This document shows positions 53,663 through 63,144 of a stretch of DNA of 64,000 bases, piece after piece. Both the position numbers and the translations under genes were made by a program. Every line of letters starts with the position of its first letter. Within the stretch, counting starts at the first letter, position 1. The notes under the pieces were generated by a model. The model was not told where the DNA came from. It ran no database searches and saw nothing but the letters and a program-made list of their open reading frames with translations. This DNA comes from Fictibacillus phosphorivorans (GTDB taxonomy: Bacteria; Bacillota; Bacilli; Bacillales; Fictibacillaceae), in the NCBI RefSeq assembly GCF_001629705.1, contig NZ_CP015378.1, positions 2,294,001 through 2,358,000 of the forward strand, read 5' to 3'.

Positions 53663-54559
53663 ATGGAAATTAGACATCTGTTAACGTTTCAAACTATCGT
53701 AGAAGGAGGAAGTTATACAAGAGCTGCTTCGAAGTTAGGGTATACTCAATCGACTATTACTTCACATATACAGGCGCTTGAACATGAAATTGGTGGGGAG
53801 CTTTTTTCGTATGTAAAAAGAAAGTTGACGCTCACCCATTTAGGAAGAGAACTAATACCTTTAGCGGAAGATTTACTTTCTACCCATGATCAGATTAAGA
53901 ATATGCGAAGCTCCCAAGAAGTTAAGGGAGTATTAAGAGTTGCTGCACCAGAGTCTTTAACTATCTCAAGATTAAGTCCAATAATAAGAGAATATTCTAC
54001 AAGATATCCTCATGTGAAATTAATATTAACTAATGGTACTTGTAGCCAAAACCAGGTTGATTTAATTAGTGGACGGGTAGATGTAGCTTTAATGGTTTAT
54101 CCGGAATTAAAGCTTGAAAAATGTATTCATTATGTTTTATCTGAGGAGAAGATAGTCTTAGTAAGTAGTGTTGATGGTCCGGAGCATTTTGATGAGAATA
54201 AAATTGATACCACCAATCAATTTTTCATAACAAATGAAGAGGGCTGTAGTTATAGGACAATGTTTGAAAAGCATCTCATAAAACATGGTATGCATCACTT
54301 TCAAACGATGGAGTTGTGGAGTATAGAAGCAATCAAACAGACTGTCATGAGTGGGATTGGATTTTCAGTTTTGCCATATATTACAGTAAAAGAAGAAGTA
54401 GAGAACGGAAAACTGAAAATATTGGGTCATTCTGAAAAATTTGATCCAATCTATTCTCATTTGCTTGTAAAAAAGAAAAAATGGATGGCGCCACCAGTAG
54501 AAGTATTTGTTGAACTTGTTTTAAATTCAATTAATGAAATTGAAAAAGGAGAATTTTAA
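53663..54559 (+). CDS. LysR family regulator (of the LysE exporter)
   Basis: A 298-residue LysR-type regulator: helix-turn-helix at SYTRAASKLGYTQSTITSHI (about 18-37), then a periplasmic-binding-like effector domain from about residue 90. The ATG at 53663 follows AGGGGAA. It probably controls the divergent lysE-type gene and senses the exported metabolite. Confidence 0.93.
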   Translation: MEIRHLLTFQTIVEGGSYTRAASKLGYTQSTITSHIQALEHEIGGELFSYVKRKLTLTHLGRELIPLAEDLLSTHDQIKNMRSSQEVKGVLRVAAPESLTISRLSPIIREYSTRYPHVKLILTNGTCSQNQVDLISGRVDVALMVYPELKLEKCIHYVLSEEKIVLVSSVDGPEHFDENKIDTTNQFFITNEEGCSYRTMFEKHLIKHGMHHFQTMELWSIEAIKQTVMSGIGFSVLPYITVKEEVENGKLKILGHSEKFDPIYSHLLVKKKKWMAPPVEVFVELVLNSINEIEKGEF

Positions 54560-54570
54560 CTGCATATTTA

Positions 54571-54614
54571 AAAAGCCAAATGCTTAAATTGAGGGTTTGG
54601 CTTTCTTTTTTTTA
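54571..54614 (+). terminator. Terminator of lysR
   Basis: AAAGCCAAA pairs with TTTGGCTTT and is followed by a run of T. Confidence 0.75.
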
Positions 54615-54846
54615 TCAAATTTTGATTCTTAAACAAGAATTCATTTCACAAACTTGTACTGAAAGAAATCCTTCGCTGCTAACCTTTCAAAAATGTAACA
54701 CCCTACTTTTAAATAGTTTATGTAGCAATTGTAGCAATCGCACCAATTGTTTCACTTTCATCCTTACTCCTAATCCATATGTCATTTTCTCACCTTAACC
54801 ACTAGTGCTTCTTCAACTTCCTGTTGGTTTTTTAATAAATTCCACA

Positions 54847-54893
54847 AAAAAAGCGTTACCCTTTTTAAATCAACGCACCCGTTTGTTGAATAA
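54847..54893. repeat. Interspersed repeat copy with hairpin
   Basis: AAAAAGCGTTACCCTTTTTAAA, then TCAACGCACCCGTTTGTTGAATAA. The arms AGCGTT and AACGC can pair. The region 54615-55026 contains no convincing gene; a short ORF-like stub lies at about 54695-54761 on the minus strand. Confidence 0.7.
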
Positions 54894-55026
54894 ACTAGCG
54901 CTAATAGATATATCTACAAGTCTCATATTCTCCATACATGATAATATGTTTAAATCTGTATCTGAATTCTCTCCATAAGTAATGACCTTTTCTCCTCTTC
55001 TATAGTTTCGGATCAGGTCGGAATCT

Positions 55027-55530
55027 CTAAAGGTCGCGTACGTTCCAAACTATCTCGCCTTTCTCGTCCTCCCACGTGCTATGGTGCCGCTTAAATCCTA
55101 TTTTTTCTAGTACTCGGAAGGAAGCTACATTCCAAGCTCCAACAGTCGCCCAAAGCCTGTGGCGCCCGGTAGCAATCGCAGCGTCAAGGACCGCGGATGC
55201 TGCCTCGGTCGCATAACCTTTACCGTGAGCGCTGCGGAACAACTCATATGCGATCTCCGGTTCCTCAAGTGTGGAACGACCAATAATTAAGCCACAGTAT
55301 CCGATGAAATCACCTTCGTCTCGGCGGCGAATAGTCAGAAGAGAAATGCCATTTTCTACTGCTTTCTTTCGCATCTCGTTAATCGAGCTACGGGTGGATT
55401 CAAGAGTTGCCATATCCACACCACGTTCGCCTTTTAGTTTTCTGATCCAGGGTGAATCTGATTCCTCCCACATATTCAGGTCAAGTCGTTTAGTTTTCAG
55501 CTGGAACGCCATAGGTTTAAAAGCTTTCAA
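55027..55530 (-). CDS. GNAT family acetyltransferase (RimJ/RimL type)
   Basis: A 167-residue GNAT enzyme with GKGYATEAASAVLDAAI (acetyl-CoA loop, about 107-123) and NVASFRVLEKIGFKRH near the end, the hallmarks of RimJ/L-like ribosomal or small-molecule acetyltransferases. The start is TTG 55530, eight bases after AGGAGG. Base composition is clearly richer in G+C than the flanking AT-rich spacers, suggesting recent arrival from another genome. Confidence 0.9.
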   Translation of the reverse strand: MKAFKPMAFQLKTKRLDLNMWEESDSPWIRKLKGERGVDMATLESTRSSINEMRKKAVENGISLLTIRRRDEGDFIGYCGLIIGRSTLEEPEIAYELFRSAHGKGYATEAASAVLDAAIATGRHRLWATVGAWNVASFRVLEKIGFKRHHSTWEDEKGEIVWNVRDL

Positions 55531-56408
55531 AATGTAAACCTCCTATTTATGTCACCGCAATCATAATAGACTTAAAATACTGATGGCAAATACCATTAAA
55601 TAAGTTATCTTATCAGGTTTTTCTTCATACAGAAACTGCCCTTTGCTTGTAGTTTCTTATAAATATTCTTTTAGCTTTTAATCATACCTTTCATTAATAC
55701 TTTCGAATGCTTTCCTTATTACCTAATTCCACAATCCTGCCAATTTAGTAGCAAAGAGCGATCACCCTTAAATTAACTTAGTTACACAATAATTGACATT
55801 TAATTTGGAGCAGCTTTCGAAATAGGCATAGTTAGAAAAAGATGAACTACTAAAAATAATTGAAATAAGTAATGTTACAGAAAAAGTATTTTAAACCACA
55901 AAGGCTCTTTTAGGAATTGTTTAACCATAAATTTTATCCTCTGTATAACGGTATAACTCCCTTCAAAGCACTTTCGTTCCTAATGTAAAATATGATAATT
56001 TTTGAAAAGTAATACATATCTTTTACAATGGTTGTAACATATAAATTAACAGTGTGAAAAAAATAGTAATAAGTAAAAAAAAACGAAAGAAATAAACTCT
56101 AACAAAACTCCAAAACTACTAAAGAATCAGTTATCAAAATTATAACTATGATAATTAAATATATAAGCTCGAATTTCCTGCTCGTTTGTTCAATAAGTTT
56201 AATTTGCATAAAAAAGGCGTTAATCCTTCTTGGATCAACGCACCGGAGTGTTGAAAAAGATTAATAATATACTTTAAATATTATAAAATACAACGGAAAG
56301 TATATAACTCTTTAATTATAAAAGGCGTAAATCCCTAAATGACTAAAACATACCAAAATAAAATATGGAGAAATATAATCAGTTTTGTTTACATACATGA
56401 ACTACATA
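55531..56408. other. Long AT-rich spacer
   Basis: Almost 900 bases without an open frame I can support. It includes two repeat-family pieces (CTGCTCGTTTGTTCAATAAG at about 56178, and AAAAAGGCGTTAATCC...GGATCAACGCACCGGAGTG at 56211-56256). Confidence 0.55.
56211..56256. repeat. Interspersed repeat copy with hairpin
   Basis: AGGCGTTAATCCTTCT-TGGATCAACGC forms a hairpin and leads into ACCGGAGTGTTGAAAA, a variant of the CACCCGTTTGTTGAATAA tail. Confidence 0.65.
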
Positions 56409-56975
56409 TCAATCTTCAACTAAATCAAAACTAACGTGTATATCACCGTCACCCACTGCTTGTGCAAATTTTTCTACGTCATCGATATAACCGAGTCGAG
56501 TGTAGCTAAAGGAACTTGAGATGCTTTCATAGAAGATTACCAAGCAATTGTCTCCATAAAGCATAATATCTCCCGCCTTAATATTTCCGGGTATCACAGA
56601 TTCTGTCAGGAGTTTTTCTGAAAAGTAATAAAACTTTTCATTTCTATGAAGATCCTCCATAACTATACTTAAGGGAAGTTTTTCAATGAGTGCTCGTATT
56701 GTTTGGTTATCATATAGCCTTGTTGAGAATTCCTCGTCGCCAATAGTTATGTTTAGTTTTATAGTTTGTGAGGTTGACATTTCAGTCTCATCCCTTACTT
56801 GGTTATTTTCACTGCTTAGCATTTCCTTTGCATTAATCTCTTTTCTTTCTTTTGTTTCACTAGTGGAACAAGCAATCAGACCCAAGCTGATGGTAAATAT
56901 GGCAAACATAAATAGAATTAACGCAATTTTCATTACGGATACTCGTTTCTTTTTAAAATATTTAAGTACGTTCAA
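56409..56975 (-). CDS. Lipoprotein with cyclophilin-like fold domain
   Basis: A 188-residue protein with a signal helix and lipobox (GLIACS, Cys at about 36), an Asn/Glu-rich linker, then a domain starting IKLNITIGDEEFSTRLYDN and containing KAGDIMLYGDNCLVIFYE and GYIDDVEKF. This is the pattern of the cyclophilin-like fold family found in secreted Firmicute proteins. It probably sits on the outer face of the membrane. The start may be TTG 56975 or ATG 56933. Confidence 0.82.
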   Translation of the reverse strand: MNVLKYFKKKRVSVMKIALILFMFAIFTISLGLIACSTSETKERKEINAKEMLSSENNQVRDETEMSTSQTIKLNITIGDEEFSTRLYDNQTIRALIEKLPLSIVMEDLHRNEKFYYFSEKLLTESVIPGNIKAGDIMLYGDNCLVIFYESISSSFSYTRLGYIDDVEKFAQAVGDGDIHVSFDLVED

Positions 56976-57019
56976 TACTTATCACCTTGTAATATTTAGA
57001 TAACACGAAAACAGCAGGA

Positions 57020-57598
57020 TTACTCCATACTGTTTTCAATTTTTTTAATAATTTTTGCAGGAACACCAGCAACAATAACTTTAGACGGTACATCCTTGGT
57101 AACAACAGCACCTGCGGCGACAATAGCACCATCACCAATGTTTACACCAGGAACAACTGTCGCGTTTGCTCCAATCCATACATTATTACCTATCACTATA
57201 GGTGCAGGATGCAACGTACTCCGTTTATTGGGATTAATATCGTGGTTAAGAGTAGCCAAAACAACATTGTGTCCAATAAGAGCGCCATCGCCAATTGTAA
57301 TGCCGCCCTGATCTTGAAAACGACATCCCGAATTGATAAAAACATTCTTCCCGATTTTAATATTTTTACCACAGTCTGTATAAAAAGGAGGAAACATCGC
57401 AAATGTCTCATCCACGGGACTGTCAATTAAATCAGAAAACAATTTACGAATTTTTTCAGGGGGATGATAGCTTCCGTTGATCTGAGCAATTAGTTTAAGA
57501 GCATCCTGAGATACTTTATGCATCATTTGGTGTATTTCCGACCCCCCTTCAACAGTCTCACCACGGTTCAAATGTGCTAAAAAATCATGAATTCCCAT
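57020..57598 (-). CDS. Maltose/galactoside O-acetyltransferase-like hexapeptide enzyme
   Basis: A 192-residue left-handed beta-helix acetyltransferase. After an N-terminal helical segment the hexapeptide repeats run from about 75 to 180 ([40 protein letters not shown]), with the active-site His in TLNHDINP (about 117). The start ATG 57598 follows AAGGAG. It lies 45 bases upstream of the lipoprotein gene on the same strand. Confidence 0.92.
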   Translation of the reverse strand: MGIHDFLAHLNRGETVEGGSEIHQMMHKVSQDALKLIAQINGSYHPPEKIRKLFSDLIDSPVDETFAMFPPFYTDCGKNIKIGKNVFINSGCRFQDQGGITIGDGALIGHNVVLATLNHDINPNKRSTLHPAPIVIGNNVWIGANATVVPGVNIGDGAIVAAGAVVTKDVPSKVIVAGVPAKIIKKIENSME

Positions 57599-57665
57599 TA
57601 TCATTCTCCTTATTTTGTATATATTGGCTGAATAGATGAATATAACTAATTGACAATACGAGGTA

Positions 57666-57860
57666 CTAGCTAGGTTTTAGGTATAAGCGAGAAGAAAACG
57701 GACCCCATTCTCCATAAGCTGTATGAATATCTGAATGGCATATGCCTGCATATTTTATTTCGATCAAAACATCATGTGAATCAAGGTATCTTCTTGTTAT
57801 TTCAGCAACTCTAAACGCTTTGTCTGGACCATCAACAGCTATCGCTTTAGCAGTTATCAT
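57666..57860 (-). pseudogene. Zinc alcohol dehydrogenase, N-terminal fragment
   Basis: The first 50 or so codons of a YjgB/cinnamyl-type NADP alcohol dehydrogenase: AKAIAVDG, EIKYAGICHSDIHTAYGEWGP with the catalytic zinc Cys. The usual continuation (YPVVPGHEIVG) is lost after GEWGP, and the remaining 290 residues are absent. The lysR-type gene next to it is divergent and was probably its regulator. Confidence 0.88.
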
Positions 57861-57986
57861 TATTAAAACCTCCTATTATTTATAACGTTGTGAGACTACA
57901 TGAATCTCCCTGGAGAATCACATAAATTTCTTTATTAGTTATACTAACGTATTGCATGTATATATCCTATTACCTATAACTTATAT

Positions 57987-58013
57987 CCAGATATGCTTGA
58001 TAGGCATATCTGG
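57987..58013. promoter_or_regulatory. LysR-type operator palindrome
   Basis: CCAGATATGC and its exact reverse complement GCATATCTGG flank TTGATAG in the spacer between the truncated dehydrogenase gene and lysR; the spacing fits a LysR recognition site. Confidence 0.8.
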
Positions 58014-58051
58014 AATGTATATACTAAAACATTATAAAGGGGGAGTGATAG

Positions 58052-58948
58052 ATGGAACTTAGAGTTTTACGCTATTTTCTTACTGTTGCAAGAGAAGGAA
58101 GCATGACAGCTGCTGCTGCTTTACTGCATGTTACACAGCCAACCTTGTCAAGACAATTAAAGGACCTAGAAGAAGAATTAGGAAAAAAGCTATTTATTCG
58201 CAGTAACCATAGTATCATTCTCACAGAAGAAGGATTGCTCCTAAGAAAGAGAGCAGAAGAAATCATAGATATGGTTGGAAAAGTTGAATCCGAATTTAGT
58301 TCTATGGAAGAAACAATAAGGGGTGATGTTTACATCGGTGGCGGGGAAACACATGCTATGAAACAGATTGCAAGTTTAATAAAAGAGTTACAGGTAAGTT
58401 ACCCCAATATCCGGTATCACCTCTTCAGCGGAAACTCAGAAGATGTGACTGAACGGCTTGATAAGGGACTGCTTGACTTTGGTCTTTTAATTCAGCCAGC
58501 GGATTTATCAAAATACAATTATATCGATATTCCAGCCAAAGATGTTTGGGGTGTTGTTATGAAAAAAGACAGTTTTCTTGCAATGAAAGATGCCATTCAA
58601 GCGGAAGATTTATTAAATGTTCCAATAATTTGTTCAAGACAAGCAATAAAACAGACATTATCCAATAATGAATTTTTGAATTGGTTTGGTGAAGGTTTCG
58701 ATAAACTAAACGTTGTAACTACTTACAATCTTGCATACAATGCTTCCATTATGGTTGAGGCAGGCATAGGGTATGGACTAGTCCTAGATAAAATTGTGAA
58801 TACGTCTAGTGATAGTAATCTTTGTTTTAGACCACTAGAGCCAAGACTTGAATCTGGCTTAAATGTTGTTTGGAAAAAGCATCAGGTTTTTTCCGCTGCT
58901 GCTGATTTGTTTTTAAAAGAAATTCAGGCGAAGTTTTCAAAGTCTTAA
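58052..58948 (+). CDS. LysR family regulator (orphaned from dehydrogenase)
   Basis: A 298-residue LysR protein: helix-turn-helix at SMTAAAALLHVTQPTLSRQL (about 17-36) and an effector domain starting GDVYIGGGETHAMKQ. This subgroup often governs divergent aldehyde or alcohol dehydrogenase genes under electrophile stress. Here the divergent gene is cut to 64 codons, so the regulator may have lost its main target. AAAGGGGGAG precedes the ATG. Confidence 0.92.
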   Translation: MELRVLRYFLTVAREGSMTAAAALLHVTQPTLSRQLKDLEEELGKKLFIRSNHSIILTEEGLLLRKRAEEIIDMVGKVESEFSSMEETIRGDVYIGGGETHAMKQIASLIKELQVSYPNIRYHLFSGNSEDVTERLDKGLLDFGLLIQPADLSKYNYIDIPAKDVWGVVMKKDSFLAMKDAIQAEDLLNVPIICSRQAIKQTLSNNEFLNWFGEGFDKLNVVTTYNLAYNASIMVEAGIGYGLVLDKIVNTSSDSNLCFRPLEPRLESGLNVVWKKHQVFSAAADLFLKEIQAKFSKS

Positions 58949-59117
58949 ATTAAACAAAGCCTGGTTTTCTATTACTTTGTGAAGGTATATACTTAAACAA
59001 TCCTGCCCGTTAGTTTATGTAAAAATTATCACAATCTCTTTACCTAAAACAATTTTCATTAGAGTATGATATTCCATTAATTTGCCCGATATATGCAAAT
59101 CGGTACATTTCTTATTA

Positions 59118-59140
59118 CAGAAATGCACCCGTTTGTTGAA
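59118..59140. repeat. Interspersed repeat copy (3' half)
   Basis: AGAAATGCACCCGTTTGTTGAA, downstream of the methyltransferase gene. Confidence 0.65.
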
Positions 59141-59201
59141 GATCGTAATTAGTAAATGATAATCTAAAACTCAAATGGGAACTTTAATTAAAGCAAGCTG
59201 C

Positions 59202-59957
59202 TTATACATTCCCTAGATAGCTGCGTGTTATATTTTGGAGAACAATTTTCCCATTTTTGCTATATTTTTCGAATAACTCTGACAGGAGAAAAACGAAATT
59301 TTCATATTCTTCGTCATTTTTTTTAGGAGCATAGGATGCTGATAAATTCCTTCCCAAAAAACCTTCATAATCTACAAGTAGATCATTTTGGTACTTTTTA
59401 AACTCATACTTTCCATCCTTAAAAAAACTGTTAAATACTTCTGGAGTTTCCTCAATTCCACCACTAAATCCTTTGAAATTTGAACAGGTCCTTTGGCAAA
59501 TTTCTGCATTCTCTTTAATGATCGGACTAGTTAAATCTCTACTATTCCATACAAGAGCAACATTTGCCTTTTGTTTCAAAATCCGGTGACATTCGATTTT
59601 GAATGCTTCTTTATTAAACCAATGAAATGCCTGGGCAACGGTTACTAAATTCACACTGTTCTCTTCTAAAGTTGTATTTTCAGCAGTTGCATTTATTGAT
59701 TTAAAACGAGAATAGAGTTTTAACGATTGCTCAGCCATCTTTCTCATGTCATGATTTGGCTCTACTCCAATAACATCTAAACCTCTTTGAAGCAGCTGGC
59801 GGCTAAATATCCCTGTACCGGAACCAATATCGGCCACAATCCAATCCCCTTTCAGTTGGTTAGCTGAAAACAAATAATCAATATATTCATTAGGGTAACT
59901 GGGACGATATTTCGAATATATATGGGCCTTGTCGGTAAAATTTTCTGTTGTTTTCAA
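59202..59957 (-). CDS. Class I SAM-dependent methyltransferase
   Basis: A 251-residue Rossmann-fold methyltransferase. Motif I is VADIGSGTGIFSRQL (about 41-55), the acidic end of strand 2 is GVEPN, and the VTVAQAFHWF segment follows, which is common in the Methyltransf_11/YcgJ-like group. The substrate is unknown. Single gene; an AT-rich spacer follows it on both sides. Confidence 0.9.
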   Translation of the reverse strand: MKTTENFTDKAHIYSKYRPSYPNEYIDYLFSANQLKGDWIVADIGSGTGIFSRQLLQRGLDVIGVEPNHDMRKMAEQSLKLYSRFKSINATAENTTLEENSVNLVTVAQAFHWFNKEAFKIECHRILKQKANVALVWNSRDLTSPIIKENAEICQRTCSNFKGFSGGIEETPEVFNSFFKDGKYEFKKYQNDLLVDYEGFLGRNLSASYAPKKNDEEYENFVFLLSELFEKYSKNGKIVLQNITRSYLGNV

Positions 59958-60671
59958 AGTACTACCTTCTTCCCACGAAAATAATGTACAGAAATATTAA
60001 TTCCTGCTTCAATCTATAAGTCTACAACTTAAGAGTCCATAAAAACCAAGAATCTAAAATGAGGCAATTGCTTAAAATAAATTCTTTCCTTTGGATAATC
60101 CTCTTTAAAACACTCCAAAAGTAACTCTTAAATATTTCTCCTTAAAGCATCATCAATTTCATAATCAGTATACTCTTTTTATTTTCATATTTTCTTCACC
60201 TGTCCCAAATCCCTTATATATATTCAGTTTTTTGATGAGAGGATGATCCATATGCTACAAAGGCACCGTTGAATCTTTCACTTTATTACCTCTTTATATA
60301 ATTATTTCCTACCTGATGCTTTATAGTTCATTAAAAAAGGCACATCTCCTTCTTAAAGAAATGCACCCGATTGTGGAATAAGATAAGTTAATAAAAGGGA
60401 ATCTAAATTATAACTCCTCCCCCTCCACCGTTATAATGATTACATCCAGTTGCACGACCATGTTTCTGCAGCATTATTATTTTGGGTACCTTGATTCAAA
60501 TATTTTTATATTTTCATAAATTAACTGTTTTTTATAAAAATGAATCTCTTTATTCCACAAACACCTTTGTCATGAACAAAGAATCCCCAGTTTTCTAATT
60601 GCTCTCGTAAAAAACTTCCACGTTTTTGGAACGGATGAGGCTATTAATTTCTTCAGTTATACAGAAGGAGC
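59958..60671. other. AT-rich spacer with a frameshifted remnant
   Basis: No intact gene. On the minus strand a short frame starts MDHPLIKKLNIYKGFGTGEE at 60251 and hits TGA at 60165; in the next frame YTDYEIDDALRRNI continues to TAA at 60128. It reads like the N-terminus of a real protein that I cannot name. A repeat copy follows at 60303. Confidence 0.45.
60303..60384. repeat. Interspersed repeat, longest copy
   Basis: TATTTCCTACCTGATGCTTTAT, AGTTCATTAAAAAAGGCAC, ATCTCCTTCTTAAAGAAATGC, then ACCCGATTGTGGAATAAG. It serves as the reference for the family; the copy at 51019-51094 aligns along almost its full length. Confidence 0.8.
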
Positions 60672-61010
60672 TTAATTATTGCTGTTTTTTTCACCCCACT
60701 CACATAACTGTTCCAAAACCGGTAATAGAGTTTCTGCTTTATGAGTGAGACTGTACTCAACTTTAGGGGGGACTTGAGGATACTCTTTGCGTCTAACAAT
60801 CCCATCTGCTTCCAATTCTTTTAGTTGTGAACTCAATGTTTTAAAAGTAATAGCTCCTATTTTTCTTTTCATATCATTAAATCGAACTGGTTGGTTTTCT
60901 GCCAGAAGGTAAATAATAAGCATTTTCCATTTACCACCGATCACTGACATTGCATAACCAAAAGGTGTCTCTTGAACATTACCCTTATCTTTAAAGTCAG
61001 CCATACTCAT
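60672..61010 (-). CDS. HxlR family transcriptional regulator
   Basis: A 112-residue HxlR-type winged helix protein: IGGKWKMLIIYLL, KRKIGAITFKTLSSQLKELEADGIVRR and VEYSLTHKAETLLPVL. It is divergent from the ridA gene. The 105-base spacer holds the dyad TAGTA...TACTA (61031-61057), a probable operator. No conserved Cys that would indicate an electrophile sensor is seen. Confidence 0.93.
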   Translation of the reverse strand: MSMADFKDKGNVQETPFGYAMSVIGGKWKMLIIYLLAENQPVRFNDMKRKIGAITFKTLSSQLKELEADGIVRRKEYPQVPPKVEYSLTHKAETLLPVLEQLCEWGEKNSNN

Positions 61011-61115
61011 AATTACACTATCCTTTCAGGTAGTATCTATCAAAAAAGTGCGTACTATGTCTTTGTTTGCGTTCATTTTATACTGACATTACTTTGAAGT
61101 AAAGGAGAGAAATAA

Positions 61116-61499
61116 ATGAGTAATGTTAAAACATACGATCACGGTCTTTGGGATCACGGTATTACGCAAGGTTACAGCGTCAACGGTAATATCTACATTT
61201 CAGGGCAATTTTCCCACGATATGGAGGGTGCGTTTATTGGGGAGGGCAATATTGAAGCACAGACCCTACAGACGCTTGAAAATCTTAATCGCGTACTTAA
61301 GGGATTCGGTGTCACGAAGGACAACATCGCTTATATGGAAATCTATTTAACAAATGCGCATGAACATTCCGAACGAGTCATCCGGCTATTCAAGGAATAC
61401 CTAGGACAACATCGCCCTGCCGGCAGCCTTATCGGCGTGACTTACTTGGCATTCCCAGAGCAACTGATTGAAATCAGCGCTATCGCACACACCGACTAA
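61116..61499 (+). CDS. RidA family protein
   Basis: A 127-residue RidA/YjgF-like protein with VNGNIYISGQFSHDMEG near the start, QTLQTLENLNRVLKGFG in the middle and HRPAGSLIGVTYLAFPEQLIEISAIA at the end. The catalytic-type Arg of RidA (usually before the final strand, RxxV) is not in the normal context, so it may not be a true imine deaminase. GC content is higher than its surroundings. AAAGGAGAG precedes the ATG; it is probably regulated by the divergent HxlR protein. Confidence 0.88.
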   Translation: MSNVKTYDHGLWDHGITQGYSVNGNIYISGQFSHDMEGAFIGEGNIEAQTLQTLENLNRVLKGFGVTKDNIAYMEIYLTNAHEHSERVIRLFKEYLGQHRPAGSLIGVTYLAFPEQLIEISAIAHTD

Positions 61500-61530
61500 C
61501 TCAGCTTCGAAAAGGCAAGACCACTAGATC

Positions 61531-61573
61531 AAAAACTGCATTTTTCAAAGGTATACGGAAAAATGCAGTTTTT
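61531..61573. terminator. Terminator after ridA
   Basis: AAAAACTGCATTTTTC and GAAAAATGCAGTTTTT form a 16-base perfect stem. Confidence 0.9.
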
Positions 61574-61654
61574 GTTACTTAACAATCTGGCCCGTTTGTT
61601 GAATATAAGATATAAAAAACGCACTGTTAAATAACAGTACGTTTTATAGAATTC

Positions 61655-62092
61655 TATTTATACGCCAAAATTTGTTAAAATGCAGGTTTTAAAGTCTATC
61701 AAATGCAATTCAATAATCTTTTACTTAATCTAAAGATTTACTTCTTAATAGTCATGAACAGCAACGTTACGAAAGTCTACCATTGCCTTAAAAACCTTAC
61801 ATAAGTCCATTGTGATGATGTCATTCTGCTGTAAGTCTCTCCGACTCGTTTGAGGGATACCGAGCTACCGAATTGAATAATCTGAGCTTCAAATACAGTA
61901 GAAACTTGATTTAAATCAACAAGATTCAGGCCTTATCAATCCATGCAGCAAGCTCTTGACCCAACATGAAACGGTTGTACTTCTCTACTTTTTGATGACT
62001 TAAATACGCGATATCTCGATCACTGTCTACTCGGTCCGTTCCTTTAGCCCTGGAACCGAAAACCAAAATCAGATAAGGTTCTAGTTTTTCAT
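61655..62092 (-). pseudogene. Collapsed hepT/mntA pair
   Basis: The minus strand aligns with 2397-3150. The hepT part keeps VRNVAVHDY-like codons but is frameshifted, and an internal deletion of about 320 bases (at the CCGAGCT/ACCGAATTG join near 61866) fuses it to mntA. The mntA part still reads NEKLEPYLILVFGSRAKGTD and DRDIAYL, but lacks its start: it joins straight onto the tail of the neighbouring membrane protein gene. No functional pair is left. Confidence 0.88.
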
Positions 62093-62859
62093 TTACCTTT
62101 TTGGCTGAATAAATTTCGGATAAAATCGGGCTCATTTATAAATTCTATTTCGTTACTCTTAAAGGTAAACTTCTCCACAATCGTTTCATCATACTGCCTT
62201 TTAACTTCTGAGAACTCCTGTTTCTCTTTTTCTGTTTGTGTCAGATCCTTTTGTGAGAGTTTCATATATTTGTCCAAATTGTTCGCTTTATTCCTATCAG
62301 TAAAATCGATTCTCACGGTATAGTGATCAAACTTTTTTGTTTCCAATTCATTCAAAAAGTTTAGGATACGCTCGGTGTAGTTTTCATTATTAAAGGGAAT
62401 TTTTACAGGTATCCCAACAACAACTGAAGGTTTAACCTTGTTTAACGATAGTTTAGTGAAACGCTTGTGTAGCTCACCATCATAAGATGACTGTACATAA
62501 AATTGAGCATCTTCGCTCATTTCTTTCACTGTGGGTAAAAGTTTTTCAGCTAGTGTGGTGTTTACCACTTTGCTTTCGTATGTGTCTTCATACGTTGAAC
62601 TGCCTAGTTCTCTAGTGACAACAAAGGAAAGTTTATCATCAAATACAGGAGTTGCTTGAGCTTCAATCAACTCTCCAGCAGCAAATCCTAGATCATAAGT
62701 TTCCACTTCTCCTAGAACAAAATCTTGATCGTACTTCTGTTCTAAGTAAGCCAACATCTGTTCTTCTTCATCCGAATTGTTTTGACCTATTAAGAGGATC
62801 AATACGACGATGATACATAGAAAGGAGCCGATAGAATACAGTAGTGTTCTTTTATCCAA
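62089..62859 (-). CDS. Membrane-anchored extracytoplasmic protein of unknown function
   Basis: A 256-residue protein with an N-terminal membrane anchor (LLYSIGSFLCIIVVLILLIG) and an alpha/beta extracytoplasmic part (FVLGEVETYDLGFAAGELIE; KPSVVVGIPVKIPFNNE; FDHYTVRIDFTDRNKANN). It ends LFSQKGK where mntA-derived sequence begins, so its last residues may differ from the ancestral LFSQKVNN seen in the left copy. Family not recognised. It is divergent from fabF. Confidence 0.78.
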   Translation of the reverse strand: MDKRTLLYSIGSFLCIIVVLILLIGQNNSDEEEQMLAYLEQKYDQDFVLGEVETYDLGFAAGELIEAQATPVFDDKLSFVVTRELGSSTYEDTYESKVVNTTLAEKLLPTVKEMSEDAQFYVQSSYDGELHKRFTKLSLNKVKPSVVVGIPVKIPFNNENYTERILNFLNELETKKFDHYTVRIDFTDRNKANNLDKYMKLSQKDLTQTEKEKQEFSEVKRQYDETIVEKFTFKSNEIEFINEPDFIRNLFSQKGK

Positions 62860-63144
62860 TTAAGCACCAACTTGTCATAATTACTTTAAAAGAATGAAAC
62901 TCTTTATAAAACGTAAAGTGATTAACTAACCCACCTTTTAAAGGCCTTGTCTGAATCGGTTTTAGAAAAATCACCAGATATACTCTTTAAATAGTTCCAC
63001 GACTTACGTTCATATATTAACATAAATATCCATTTTCCGAACTATTATTTAATAACTATTTTCCATTTTTTTGATACTGAGAAGGGCAGTTGTAGTTTCA
63101 TGTAGAATTATACAGAGAAATGTAAAATTTAGGTAGGTGGTAGT

